Notes: a model not told the origin generated them from the sequence alone. A DNA stretch of 64,000 bases from Streptomyces sp. NA04227 (GCF_013364195.1 NZ_CP054918.1:5693001-5757000); one strand, 5' to 3'. Shown: positions 43,507 to 52,340, counted from the stretch's first letter. Numbers and translations: made by a program.

Positions 43507-45128
43507 GCACCGCCGAAATAGGCACCGACGGCCTGGAGCTCACCACCGACGTCCTGGTGATCGGCGGCGGACCCGCGGCCACCTGGGCCGCGCTCAAGGC
43601 GACCCAGGAGGGAGCGGACGTGGTCCTCGCCGACAAGGGCTACTGCGGCACCAGCGGCGCCACCGCCTCCAGCGGTACCGGCGTCTGGTACGTACCCCCG
43701 GAGCCCGAGGCGCGGGAGGCGGCCATGGCGAGCCGGGAGGCTCTGGGCGGCTATCTGGCCGACCGGCGCTGGATGGCCCGGGTGCTCGACCAGACGTACG
43801 CCGGGGTCAACGAGCTTGCCACGGACGCCCGTTACCCCTTCCCGACCGGACCGGACGGGACCCAGCTGAGGAACGGTCTGCAAGGGCCGGAGTACATGCG
43901 CCGGATGCGGATTCGCGTACGGCGGGCCGGGGTCCGCGTCCTGGACCACAGCCCGGTCACCGAGTTGCTGACCGACCCTTCGGGGGCGGTCGCCGGGGCC
44001 CGGGGGTACCGGCGCCGGGCCGGGGAGCCGTACCGGGTGCGTGCCGGGGCGGTCGTCCTGGCCACCGGTGGCTGCGCGTTCCTGAGCGGCGCGCTGGGCT
44101 GCAACGTCAACACCGGCGACGGGGCGCTGTTCGCCGCCGAAGCGGGCGCGGAGCTGTCCGGGATGGAGTTCTCCAACGCCCACGGCATCGCGCCCGAGGG
44201 CACCTCCGTCACCAAGACCGCGTTCTACTCCTTCGCGACCTTCTACCGCGAGGACGGCGCGGTCCTTCAGGGCGCGGCGAGCCAGGGCGGCCGGTCCGTC
44301 ATCGCACGCACGCTGCTGAGCGAGAAGGTCTACTGCCGTCTCGACCGGGCGAGCGCCGCGGACCGGCGGGCGATGCGGCTGGCCCAGCCCAACTTCTTCC
44401 TCACCTTCGACCGCCTCGGCATCGACCCCTTCACCGAACGCTTCGCCGTCACCCTCCTCGCCGAGGGCACCGTGCGCGGCACCGGCGGAATCCGTATCGC
44501 CGCCGACGACTGCTCCACCACCGTCCCCGGCCTGTACGCGGCCGGAGACGCGGCGACCCGCGAGCTGATCTGCGGCGGCTTCACCGGCGGCGGCAGCCAC
44601 AACGCCGCCTGGGCCCTGTCCTCCGGAACCTGGGCGGGCCGGGGCGCGGCCCGCCACGCCCGCTCACTGGGCACCGCAGCGGGCACCCGGCCTCTGGTGT
44701 CCACGGGCGGGGCGGGCCTGCGGCCCACCGGGACACCGGGTCGCGCCGACGACTTCCACGAGGTGGTTACCGCGGTCCAGGGCGAAGTACTGCCGTACGA
44801 GAAGAACTATCTGCGCCACGGTGACCGCCTCACCGCCTCGCTGAAGGTGCTCGACCGGGTCTGGCGGGAATCGCGCGCAGCGCTGCACGCGACGGGAGCG
44901 GACACGGTACGGGCCCGGCAGGCGGCCGCCATGACGGCGCACGCCCGCTGGATGTACACCTCGGCGCTGGCCCGCACCGAGACCCGCGGCATGGCCAAAC
45001 GCCTCGACTTCCCCGCGCAGGACCCCCGGCAGCACCACCGCATCGTCACCGGCGGCCTCGACCGGCTGTGGACCCGCACCGAGCCCCTCCCGGCCGCACC
45101 CGCCGCACCCCTGGAGGTGGCCTCGTGA
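43503..45128 (+). CDS. FAD-dependent oxidoreductase, fumarate reductase/AprA-like flavoprotein
   Basis: 541 residues from ATG 43503, overlapping the LLM gene by 4 bp. FAD-binding Rossmann motif VLVIGGGPAATWAALKATQE at the N-terminus; flavin-proximal SGATASSGTGVWY; second FAD region LYAAGDAATRELICGGFTGG and GSHNAAWALSSG. This is the flavoprotein fold of succinate dehydrogenase, fumarate reductase and the adenylylsulfate reductase alpha subunit. No membrane anchor is seen. Its partner is surely the adjacent two-cluster ferredoxin, as in AprAB. The pair with SsuABC-like genes and an LLM suggests redox chemistry on sulfur or on the imported compound. Exact substrate unknown. Confidence 0.87.
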   Translation: MSTAEIGTDGLELTTDVLVIGGGPAATWAALKATQEGADVVLADKGYCGTSGATASSGTGVWYVPPEPEAREAAMASREALGGYLADRRWMARVLDQTYAGVNELATDARYPFPTGPDGTQLRNGLQGPEYMRRMRIRVRRAGVRVLDHSPVTELLTDPSGAVAGARGYRRRAGEPYRVRAGAVVLATGGCAFLSGALGCNVNTGDGALFAAEAGAELSGMEFSNAHGIAPEGTSVTKTAFYSFATFYREDGAVLQGAASQGGRSVIARTLLSEKVYCRLDRASAADRRAMRLAQPNFFLTFDRLGIDPFTERFAVTLLAEGTVRGTGGIRIAADDCSTTVPGLYAAGDAATRELICGGFTGGGSHNAAWALSSGTWAGRGAARHARSLGTAAGTRPLVSTGGAGLRPTGTPGRADDFHEVVTAVQGEVLPYEKNYLRHGDRLTASLKVLDRVWRESRAALHATGADTVRARQAAAMTAHARWMYTSALARTETRGMAKRLDFPAQDPRQHHRIVTGGLDRLWTRTEPLPAAPAAPLEVAS

Positions 45129-45493
45129 TCGAACTGGTCTCGGCGGACCGCTGCATCGCCTGCGACAAGTGCATCGAGGTGTGCCCGACCAACGTCTTCG
45201 ACCGCGGCGAGGACGGCATCCCCGTACTCACCCGCCACGACGACTGCCAGACCTGCTTCCAGTGCGAGGCCAACTGCCCGGCCGACGCCCTGTACGTCGC
45301 ACCGCTGACCCACCCGCTCCCCAGCGACTCCACCGCCCGCGACGAGGAGCACCTGACCCTCACCAACCTGCTCGGCAGCTACCGCCGCCACATCGGCTGG
45401 GGGCACGGCCGTACGCCGGGGGCACTGAAGGCGATCGGACCTCGGCTGGGGCCGCCGGGGGCGGGGAACTCTTCGCCGCCGCTTACTTCCTGA
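45125..45493 (+). CDS. Ferredoxin with two 4Fe-4S clusters (AprB-like)
   Basis: 122 residues starting at GTG 45125 (GTGA overlap with the flavoprotein gene; GGAGG 8 bases upstream). Two classical cluster motifs: CIACDKCIEVCP and CQTCFQCEANCP, separated by about 30 residues, as in the beta subunit of adenylylsulfate reductase. The C-terminal 50 residues (LTLTNLLGSYRRHIGWGHGR, then GPPGAGNSSPPLTS) are outside the cluster domain. It presumably shuttles electrons to or from the flavoprotein. Last gene of the divergent operon; a hairpin follows. Confidence 0.9.
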   Translation: MIELVSADRCIACDKCIEVCPTNVFDRGEDGIPVLTRHDDCQTCFQCEANCPADALYVAPLTHPLPSDSTARDEEHLTLTNLLGSYRRHIGWGHGRTPGALKAIGPRLGPPGAGNSSPPLTS

Positions 45494-45515
45494 GCGGTGC
45501 CCGGTCGCTCTCAAC

Positions 45516-45546
45516 CGCCGGGCGGGGGCCCTCCCCCTGCCCGGCG
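45516..45546 (+). terminator. Hairpin terminator after ferredoxin gene
   Basis: GC-rich inverted repeat CGCCGGGCGGGGG / CCCCCTGCCCGGCG with one bulge, 23 bases after the ferredoxin stop, at the convergent border with the PIN pseudogene. Confidence 0.55.
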
Positions 45547-45582
45547 CGTTCAGCGCGGACAACGGACAGACACTTCACGCAC

Positions 45583-46046
45583 TTACGCGTACGACGCCAG
45601 CAGTTCGTCCAGCGTCCAGACCGTCGCCGCGACCCCGGAGGTCCGGGCGAGATACCGGTCCCGCTCGATCAGAATGTTCAGGTCACCGCATCCGAGGCGG
45701 TTGCACGCGTGCGTCACCAAGTCGCTGCCGGTACTTCCCCCGGCTATGAGTGCGCTGAGGTGGGCGGCATCCCACTCGACCTCGTTGAGCGCCCAGGGCG
45801 CCGTACCCTCCACCACCGTACGAAGAACACCGACGAACCGCTCCGCGCAAGTCCGCCGATGGCGCCCGTCGGCCAACTGCGCGATGTGGTTTCCGGTTTC
45901 GATGACCGCTGTCACACCGGCAGCAGCAGATCGCAATCACGCGTCTCACGCTTACGACGCAGTTCAGCGATTACCTTTTCGCGGTCCTGACTCTTTCCGG
46001 GAATCTCCAGCAGATTGCAGAGGATCGATGTGTCGACGAATTCCAC
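45583..46046 (-). pseudogene. PIN-domain nuclease gene broken by a 2-bp frameshift
   Basis: Starting at GTG 46046, one base after the ATPase stop, the frame reads VEFVDTSILCNLLEIPGKSQ and ends at a TGA at 45914-45912 after CDLLLPV. The adjacent frame then continues TAVIETGNHIAQLADGRHRR to GCGDLNILIERDRYLARTSG and stops at 45583. Joined, they give one PIN domain of normal length (about 150 residues) with the acidic residues in FVDTS, AVIETG and GCGDLN. Removing one TG from GTGTGACA restores the frame, so a dinucleotide slip is the likely lesion. An ATG at 45936 could express only the C-terminal part. The pair with an ATPase suggests a toxin or defence module. A sequencing error cannot be excluded. 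Confidence 0.75.
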
Positions 46047-46047
46047 C

Positions 46048-47391
46048 CTACGAGCCACGTCCGCCGCACTCGATACCAAGGAGCCGGTCGAACTCCGTGT
46101 AATCCGGGACCTGTTGCCTGCCTGCCGAGCTCAGCCGCCCCTGGGTGATCACCTCACCGAGGCGTCCGGCCGCCATCGCGGCCGGATAGCCCTCCAGATC
46201 GGTGAGCTTCGTGAGACGGCTGGTGCCCGACTGTCTGTCACGCCAGCACACCACGACGCCCTCATGGTCCTTGCTTTCCAGCGCGGAGAGTAAAGCGGGG
46301 CTGTGCGTCGTGATCAGCACGCTGGTGCCGTTCTCCGCGCTCGCCTGCCGCACGAGTCGGAGCACCTCGGACGCCTGCGAGGGATGCAGTCCGTTCTCGA
46401 GTTCTTCGACAACCAGCATGAGGGAACGTTCGTTTGCGGTACGCGCGCCCGCCACCGTCGTCGAACCGAGGTCAAGTCCGCCGCCGCCGGTAAGCAGGGA
46501 CGTGGTGACGGCGAGGAAACGCAGCATGCCGTCGCTCATCTCCCGGGCAGGTGTCAGCCCCAACTGGCCTTCGCGCAAGGCCAGCATGACGTCGCCGAGC
46601 TCGGACTTGGTGACGGTCAGGGCCTCGACGTCGTGATCGGCGAGCCCTCGCAACAGCTGCTCGAGCCGGCGGAAGAGTTCGGGATCGGTCCGTTGGACCT
46701 GACCGATCGCGGCGGACAGGTTCTCCCCGGTGCGTCTCAGATGGACGTCCCGCGAAGGCACGTACTGCCGCATGAGGTGCGGCACCGGATCGAGGTGGAA
46801 GGCGCGCGACAGGGCCGACAGTGCGACCGTCGCGTTCCAGATGCAGTCACGTTCGCCCTCTGTGTCGCCCGCCAGGCGGAGCGGCAACTGGGAGGTGAGC
46901 AGGCGCGAGCTGCGGAACGGACCACTCGGGTTGCGCCCGGGCTTGCCGTTGTGCCAAGAGGCCTGAATATCACCGAGGTGCGGACTCGGGGCGCCGCTGA
47001 CCAGCACATCCCTGCGGCCGGTGGCAGTAGGGCCGCTCAGCCGCTCCTCGACAATCTGGACTTCGGGCTCCACCTGAATCGTCACATCGAGATCAACCGG
47101 CCCGTACTCGGTGCTCACACTGCAACCGAGCTCGAAGCGATCGGAACCGTGCGGTACGCACCCCGCGAGCCCGCCGCGCACCGGCCCGGCGGGACTGCGT
47201 CGGCTCTCCAGTGCCTCGGCGATGTCTTCCCCACGGGCGAGGCGGGAGAGCACTTCGAGTCCGTCGAGAGCATTCGACTTGCCGCTGCTGTTGCGTCCGA
47301 TCAGCACGGTCAGCGGCGCGAGCCGGAACGCCTCACGCCGGAAGCTCTTGAACGCGGTCAGGCGGACCTCTTCGATGGCCTGGGCAGTCAC
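46048..47391 (-). CDS. AAA family ATPase (RecF/OLD-like, AAA_21)
   Basis: 447 residues from GTG 47391. Walker A IGRNSSGKSNALDGLEVL near residue 32 and N-terminal strands LTAFKSFRREAFRLAPL mark the SMC/RecF-type ATPase head. A central insertion of about 220 residues is followed by the signature-like LTPAREMSDGMLRFLAVTTS, Walker B MLVVEELENGLHPSQASEVL, and an H-loop LITTHSPALLSAL. There is no TOPRIM nuclease domain. The following gene is a PIN nuclease (now frameshifted) one base away, so the two were cotranslated. Such ATPase-nuclease pairs are often phage-defence or toxin modules; this is inferred from organisation, not demonstrated. Confidence 0.85.
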   Translation of the reverse strand: MTAQAIEEVRLTAFKSFRREAFRLAPLTVLIGRNSSGKSNALDGLEVLSRLARGEDIAEALESRRSPAGPVRGGLAGCVPHGSDRFELGCSVSTEYGPVDLDVTIQVEPEVQIVEERLSGPTATGRRDVLVSGAPSPHLGDIQASWHNGKPGRNPSGPFRSSRLLTSQLPLRLAGDTEGERDCIWNATVALSALSRAFHLDPVPHLMRQYVPSRDVHLRRTGENLSAAIGQVQRTDPELFRRLEQLLRGLADHDVEALTVTKSELGDVMLALREGQLGLTPAREMSDGMLRFLAVTTSLLTGGGGLDLGSTTVAGARTANERSLMLVVEELENGLHPSQASEVLRLVRQASAENGTSVLITTHSPALLSALESKDHEGVVVCWRDRQSGTSRLTKLTDLEGYPAAMAAGRLGEVITQGRLSSAGRQQVPDYTEFDRLLGIECGGRGS

Positions 47392-47651
47392 TCGGCGAAG
47401 CTACCGCAGGTCTCTCGGGTGGCGGGACCGCTGCGCCGATGCCGAGCGCTACCGGATGCACCTCAGGACCACCGGGTTCGCCAGGTGTCCCTGCCCGTGA
47501 TCGCCACCACCAGACAGCGACTCCAAGTGATTGTTCAATCGCATTGCGTAGGCGGCCATTTGCCCGCAAACATAAACATTCACATAAGGAAGCCATAAGG
47601 ATACGATGACCATGTCAAAGGCACGCGGATCCACCACAAGGAGTGATTGGC

Positions 47652-48089
47652 GTGGCTGCATCAACCTCACCAGACATCCATGAGCACCCGGACATCGTCG
47701 CCCTCCGGGCCCGCTCCGAAGCAGCGGCGGCTGCTCCGGCGTCCCAGGCCGCCGAGGCACTGAGCCTGCTGGCCGGACTGTTCCTCGCCGCCTCACCCTG
47801 GATCGTCGGCTTCAACGATCTGAACGCCCTGGCCATCAACAACCTCATCGCCGGTCTGGCCTTCGCCTTCGTGTCGATGGGGATGGGCAACGCCTATGAG
47901 CGCACGCACAGCATGAGCTGGGCGGCGCTGGGCATCGGCGCGTGGACCATCATCGCGCCCTGGGTCGTGACCGGAGACGTCTCCACGACGCGTACGGTCG
48001 TCTGCAATGTGATCGTCGGCGGGTGCATGTGCCTGTTCGCCATGATCACGGCCGGACTCGCACTGGGCGGTGGTGGCCGCAGGCGGTAA
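47652..48089 (+). CDS. SPW-repeat integral membrane protein
   Basis: 145 residues from GTG 47652, chosen because AAGGAG lies 9 bases upstream; a GTG at 47643 would leave no room for it. Four hydrophobic helices in two repeats, each with the SPW signature (LFLAASPWIVGF and WTIIAPWVVTG). The N-terminal 40 residues are soluble and Ala/Ser-rich. The family is widespread in actinobacteria with unknown function. The 260-bp upstream gap is AT-rich for this genome and should contain its promoter. Confidence 0.85.
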   Translation: MAASTSPDIHEHPDIVALRARSEAAAAAPASQAAEALSLLAGLFLAASPWIVGFNDLNALAINNLIAGLAFAFVSMGMGNAYERTHSMSWAALGIGAWTIIAPWVVTGDVSTTRTVVCNVIVGGCMCLFAMITAGLALGGGGRRR

Positions 48090-48160
48090 CCAGGAGCGGA
48101 GTGCGTGCGCTCCGCCCCACCACGAAACCTCACTGGAATCCGGGAGCTGAAACCGAACAC

Positions 48161-48197
48161 GGCGCGTCCGCACGGCAGTGGACCGTGCGGACGCGCC
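48161..48197. terminator. Bidirectional terminator, 15-bp perfect stem
   Basis: GGCGCGTCCGCACGG (48161-48175) and CCGTGCGGACGCGCC (48183-48197) pair perfectly around CAGTGGA. It sits between the convergent SPW and htpG genes and could serve both. Confidence 0.8.
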
Positions 48198-48233
48198 GCG
48201 CTGGGTACTGAGAGGCCAAGCCGGAACGAGGTT

Positions 48234-50201
48234 CTACAGCCCCGCGGCCAGCCGCCCCGCGAGAACCCGGGTGAACCGCGCCGGGTCCTTCAGCTCGCCA
48301 CCCTCCGCGAGCAGCGCCATACCGTGCAGCAGTTCGGCGGTCTCGGTCAGCGCGGCATCACCGGAGTCCTTCTCGTACGAGGCGCGCAGCGCGGTGACCA
48401 GCGGGTGGTCCGGGTTGATCTCCAGGATCCGCTTGATACGCGGGAGTTCCTGGCCCATCGCGCGGTACATCTTCTCCAGGGTGGGCGTGACGTCGTCGGC
48501 GTCGCCCACGATGCAGGCGGGAGAGGTGGTCAGCCGCGAGGAGAGCCGCACTTCCTTCACGTCCTCGGCCAGGGCGGTGCCGAGCCAGCCGAGCAGCGGC
48601 CCGAAGTCCTTCTCCCGCTGGGCGCGTTCGGCGTTCTTGGCGTCCTTGGCGCTGTCGTCCTCGTCGTCCTTCTCGCCGTCGAGGTCGACCTGGCCCTTGG
48701 CGATGGACTGGAGCGGCTTGCCGTCGAACTCGCGGACCTGCTCCACCCAGACCTCGTCCACGGGGTCGGTGAGCAACAGGACTTCGAGACCCTTCTCGCG
48801 GAAGGCCTCCATGTGCGGGGAGTTCTCCAGGCGGGTGCGGGACTCACCGGTGAGGTAGTAGATCGCGTCCTGGCCCTCCTTCATCCGCGAGACGTAGTCG
48901 CGCAGACCGGTCTGCTCCTCGGCATCGTGCGTGGAGGGGAAGGACGAGACCTCCAGGATGGCCTCGCGGTTCTCGTAGTCGCTGAGCAGGCCCTCCTTCA
49001 CGGCACGGCCGAACTCGCCCCAGAACGTGCGGTACTTGTCCGCGTCCTTGGTCCGCATCGACTTGACCGACGACAGCACCTTCTTGACCAGTCGCCGGTG
49101 CATGAGCTGGATCTGCCGGTCCTGCTGGAGCGTCTCGCGCGAGACGTTCAGGGACAGGTCCTGCGCGTCCACCACGCCCTTGACGAACCGCAGGTAGTCC
49201 GGCAGCAGCGACTCGCAGTCGTCCATGATGAACACACGCTTGACGTACAGGTTCACCCCGCGCCGCGCCCCCTGCTGGAACAGGTCCAGCGGCGCCCGCG
49301 AGGGGATGAACAGCAACGCCTGGTACTCGAAGGTGCCCTCGGCCCTGGTGTGGATGGTCTCCAGGGGGTCGGTCCAGTCGTGGCTGACGTGCTTGTAGAA
49401 CTCCTTGTACTCGTCCTCGGTGATCTCATCCGCGGAGCGCGACCAGAGGGCCTTCATCGAGTTGATCGTCTCGACGACCCGCTCGGTACCACCCGCCTCG
49501 TCGCCCTCGCCGCCCTCGCCACCCTCCTTGGGCTTCTCGGTCTCCATCCGGACCGGCCACGGAATGAAGTCGGAGTGCTGGCGGACGACGGCACGCAGCT
49601 TGTGCTCCGCCGTGTAGTCGTACAGGTGGTCCTCGGTGTCCTCCGGCTTGAGGTGCAGCGTCACCTCGGTGCCCTGCGGCGCGTCGGCCACCGCCGCAAG
49701 GGTGTACGTCCCCTCGCCGCTCGACTCCCACCGCGTACCCTCGGCCTCGCCCGCCCGGCGGGTCACCAGGCTCACCTTGTCCGCCACCATGAAGCTGGAG
49801 TAGAAGCCGACACCGAAGTTGCCGATCAACTCGGCGGAGGCGGCGGCATCCTGGGCCTCCCGCGCCTCCTTCAGCTTGCGCGCGAACTCCGCCGTACCCG
49901 ACTTGGCGATGGTGCCGATGAGCTGCACCACCTCGTCCCGCGACATCCCGATCCCGTTGTCCCGCACGGTCAGCGTGCGCTGCTCGGAGTCGGTCTCCAG
50001 AGCGATGTGCAGATCGGAGGTGTCCGCGTCGAGCGCGCTGTCGAGAAGGGACTCAAGGCGCAGCTTGTCCAGGGCGTCGGAGGCGTTGGAGATCAACTCC
50101 CGCAGGAAAATATCCTTGTTGGAGTAGATCGAGTGCACCACCAGATTCAACAGCTGGCGCGACTCGGCCTGGAACTCGTACGTCTCGGGCTGGCTACTCA
50201 C
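48234..50201 (-). CDS. htpG: Molecular chaperone HtpG (Hsp90)
   Basis: 655 residues from GTG 50201, which has GAGAGGAG 6 bases upstream; the longer open frame to 50276 lacks a site. GHKL ATPase domain: FLRELISNASDALDKLR, DNGIGMSRDEVVQLIGTIAK and NFGVGFYSSFMVADK form the nucleotide pocket. The middle domain includes LYVKRVFIMDDCESLLPDYL and GVVDAQDLSLNVSRETLQQD. The C-terminal dimerisation domain is present. An acidic-glycine insert (GGEGGEGDEAGG) replaces the linker between N and middle domains. HtpG is a cytosolic ATP-dependent chaperone acting on partly folded clients. It is a normal-length housekeeping gene unrelated to its neighbours. Confidence 0.96.
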   Translation of the reverse strand: MSSQPETYEFQAESRQLLNLVVHSIYSNKDIFLRELISNASDALDKLRLESLLDSALDADTSDLHIALETDSEQRTLTVRDNGIGMSRDEVVQLIGTIAKSGTAEFARKLKEAREAQDAAASAELIGNFGVGFYSSFMVADKVSLVTRRAGEAEGTRWESSGEGTYTLAAVADAPQGTEVTLHLKPEDTEDHLYDYTAEHKLRAVVRQHSDFIPWPVRMETEKPKEGGEGGEGDEAGGTERVVETINSMKALWSRSADEITEDEYKEFYKHVSHDWTDPLETIHTRAEGTFEYQALLFIPSRAPLDLFQQGARRGVNLYVKRVFIMDDCESLLPDYLRFVKGVVDAQDLSLNVSRETLQQDRQIQLMHRRLVKKVLSSVKSMRTKDADKYRTFWGEFGRAVKEGLLSDYENREAILEVSSFPSTHDAEEQTGLRDYVSRMKEGQDAIYYLTGESRTRLENSPHMEAFREKGLEVLLLTDPVDEVWVEQVREFDGKPLQSIAKGQVDLDGEKDDEDDSAKDAKNAERAQREKDFGPLLGWLGTALAEDVKEVRLSSRLTTSPACIVGDADDVTPTLEKMYRAMGQELPRIKRILEINPDHPLVTALRASYEKDSGDAALTETAELLHGMALLAEGGELKDPARFTRVLAGRLAAGL

Positions 50202-50343
50202 AGCACTCCTCTCGGAGAGAAACTCAACGAACCTACGTATCCATGTATTACAGCGGCCCGGGGTGGTCGGACGCACATGTGGCCCACCCTCTTGCCCCTG
50301 AAGTCGCAGGGCTCCGAGCGGGGCAGAGAGTCAGCGCTGATCT

Positions 50344-50799
50344 CTACCGGACCGGCATCACGCGCTGACCGTCATGGCTTCGTACGTGAGGACCGGTACC
50401 GTCCAGTGCGTCCAGGAGCCGGATCGCGTAGGCCTCGGACATCCGTTCCTCCACCTGTTCCGGGGTGAGCCATTCGACTGCGGTCGACTCACTGGAGGTG
50501 CGCTCCGCCCCGCCGACCCGCTTGCACCGGAACACCAGGGCCAGGATGCCGCGCGGGACATTCTTGTAGACGCCGGTGAGCTCACCCACCTCGACGTCGA
50601 GGCCTGTCTCCTCCCTGACTTCCCTCCGCACCCCGTCCTCGGGCCACTCATCGAGTTCGAGCACTCCGCCGGGCAGCTCCCAACTCCCGTTGTCCGCACG
50701 CCGGATAGCCAGCAGCCGGCCGTCGTCGCGCACTACGGCTCCGGCCACTGAGACGGAGTGAAGGGGCGTTGACCGGGGGTGCTGTGCGGCGCTACTCAT
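50344..50799 (-). CDS. NUDIX hydrolase
   Basis: 151 residues from ATG 50799; the ribosome-binding site is weak, so the start is provisional. The Nudix box is complete: GGVLELDEWPEDGVRREVRE followed by ETGLD, giving the GX5EX7REUXEEXGU metal-binding pattern. It hydrolyses a nucleoside diphosphate linked to some moiety; the substrate is not readable from sequence. It sits 26 bp downstream of the HATPase gene on the same strand, so the two may be cotranscribed, and 142 bp upstream of htpG. Confidence 0.9.
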   Translation of the reverse strand: MSSAAQHPRSTPLHSVSVAGAVVRDDGRLLAIRRADNGSWELPGGVLELDEWPEDGVRREVREETGLDVEVGELTGVYKNVPRGILALVFRCKRVGGAERTSSESTAVEWLTPEQVEERMSEAYAIRLLDALDGTGPHVRSHDGQRVMPVR

Positions 50800-50825
50800 G
50801 GTGAGCAGGGTACGGAGCCATGTCG

Positions 50826-51284
50826 TCAGAAAGACCGCCCGTCCGCCGAACGCGGAAGCGGCACCTGACCTTTCAACGCCTTCAACTCGGCCCACACCGT
50901 CTTGCCGATGCCGCCGGGGCGTTCGTCCACACCCCAACGCTGCGCAAGGGCATCGACCAGCAGCAGGCCGCGGCCACACGCATCGTCGTCCTCGGGTTCG
51001 CGCAACGCGGGCCTTCCCTCGCCTACGTCGCTCACCTCGATACGGACAACTTCTGCTTCGGTCTCGTGGGCGATCCGTACGCCCACCAGACGATCGCGGG
51101 GCGCCCGGGCCCGAATGCCGTTGGTCACCAGCTCGGAGAGCACCAACTCGGCTGTCTCGATGGCTTCTTGGTCCAGCTTCCAGCCGTCCAGGACGGCCAG
51201 TAAAAGGGCTCGGGCTCGGGGGACGCTGCTGCGGCGCCGGGGAAGTTTGAAGTCGATCTCTCGCGTGGTTGCGTCGCCTGTCAT
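50826..51284 (-). CDS. ATP-binding regulatory protein (HATPase, RsbW-like)
   Basis: 152 residues from ATG 51284, with GGAGG 6 bases upstream; the longer open frame has no site. The N box ETAELVLSELVTNGIRAR, G1 box VSDVGEGRPAL and G2 box ACGRGLLLVDALAQRWG mark the GHKL ATPase fold of anti-sigma factors and AbaA-type regulators. Streptomyces has dozens of these, often beside XRE/DUF397 genes as here. It is divergent from the XRE gene and probably belongs to the same WhiJ/AbaA-type regulatory set. Partner unknown. Confidence 0.88.
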   Translation of the reverse strand: MTGDATTREIDFKLPRRRSSVPRARALLLAVLDGWKLDQEAIETAELVLSELVTNGIRARAPRDRLVGVRIAHETEAEVVRIEVSDVGEGRPALREPEDDDACGRGLLLVDALAQRWGVDERPGGIGKTVWAELKALKGQVPLPRSADGRSF

Positions 51285-51388
51285 GGGCGGCCTCCAGAGC
51301 ATGCGTGGTTCAAATCGCAGCCGTACGGTGCAGGTTCGGCTACGCAGTGCAACCAGAGTGCAGCGTGACCACATACTTGCGCAACGTT

Positions 51389-51421
51389 GAATGGATGCTC
51401 TGACTCTTCATTCATCCATTC
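51389..51421. promoter_or_regulatory. Dyad operator candidate between HATPase and XRE genes
   Basis: Perfect 9-bp inverted copies GAATGGATG (51389-51397) and CATCCATTC (51413-51421) with a 15-base spacer lie in the shared divergent promoter region, 47 bp before the XRE start. It is a plausible site for autoregulation by the XRE protein. Confidence 0.5.
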
Positions 51422-51467
51422 GGGAGTTCGACGTACACGGACCGGGGACCGGTGATAGGGAGAGCTC

Positions 51468-52340
51468 ATGCCGAACGTGAAACCGTCCACGGTGCTCGGT
51501 CGCCAACTCGGCGATGAGCTACGCAAGTTCCGCGACGCCGCACAGATGTCGACTGCGGACGCCGCCGAGATTCTGGACTGCACCAAGGGCAAGATCAGTC
51601 GCATAGAGAACGGTCATGTCCCGGTGCGTACGCCGGACTTGAACGCGCTGCTGGCCGCCTACAACGTCAGCGATCCGGAGACCCGCGAACGCCTCACCGC
51701 CCTGGCTCGCAAGGCCAACCGCCGCAGGCGGGACGGTTGGTGGCATCAGTACGGGTCTGTGCTGGGCGAGACCTACCGGGATCAGATCGAGATGGAGGCC
51801 ATCTGCGACGGCATCCGGGGGTATCAAGTTCAGCTCATCCCAGGCCTGTTGCAGACGGCCGCATACAGCCGCGCGATCACAGTCGCCTCCCGGGCCTGGC
51901 AAACCCCGGAAGAAATTGAGCAGTTCGTGCAAGTGCGGCTGGCTCGGCAGGCGAGGCTTACGGGAGATTCGCCACTGGACCTCTGGGTCGTCCTCGCCGA
52001 AGGGGCACTGCACCAACAGGTCGGTGGACCCCAGTTGATGCACGATCAGTTGGAACACGTGGCGACGATGGCGGAACAACCGAACATCACTGTCCAGGTC
52101 CTGCCGTTCTCGCGCGGCGCCCACTCCGGTATGTTCGGGCCGTACTTGCTGCTGAGCTTTCCGCGGGTTTCGGCTTTGGACCTCGTACTCGCGGAGACGC
52201 CGACCGGCAACATGTGGGTGGAGCAGGAACCCGAAGTCAACCTCTACCGCGCGCTCTTCGACGACGCTCGCACCACCGCGCTGCCGCCCACGGAATCGCT
52301 CAGGATGATCCGCCGCATCGCCAAGGAGCACAGATCGTGA
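51468..52340 (+). CDS. XRE-family HTH regulator with DUF5753 (WhiJ-like)
   Basis: 290 residues. An XRE helix-turn-helix at about 10-65 (LGDELRKFRDAAQMSTADAA, then KGKISRIENGHVPVRTPDLN). It is followed by the DUF5753 effector domain (YQVQLIPGLLQTAAYSRAIT, FGPYLLLSFP, RMIRRIAKEH at the end). This is the WhiJ-like family, numerous in Streptomyces and linked to developmental control. In WhiJ systems the regulator works with a small DUF397 protein; two such genes follow directly, the first overlapping by 4 bp. Confidence 0.93.
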   Translation: MPNVKPSTVLGRQLGDELRKFRDAAQMSTADAAEILDCTKGKISRIENGHVPVRTPDLNALLAAYNVSDPETRERLTALARKANRRRRDGWWHQYGSVLGETYRDQIEMEAICDGIRGYQVQLIPGLLQTAAYSRAITVASRAWQTPEEIEQFVQVRLARQARLTGDSPLDLWVVLAEGALHQQVGGPQLMHDQLEHVATMAEQPNITVQVLPFSRGAHSGMFGPYLLLSFPRVSALDLVLAETPTGNMWVEQEPEVNLYRALFDDARTTALPPTESLRMIRRIAKEHRS

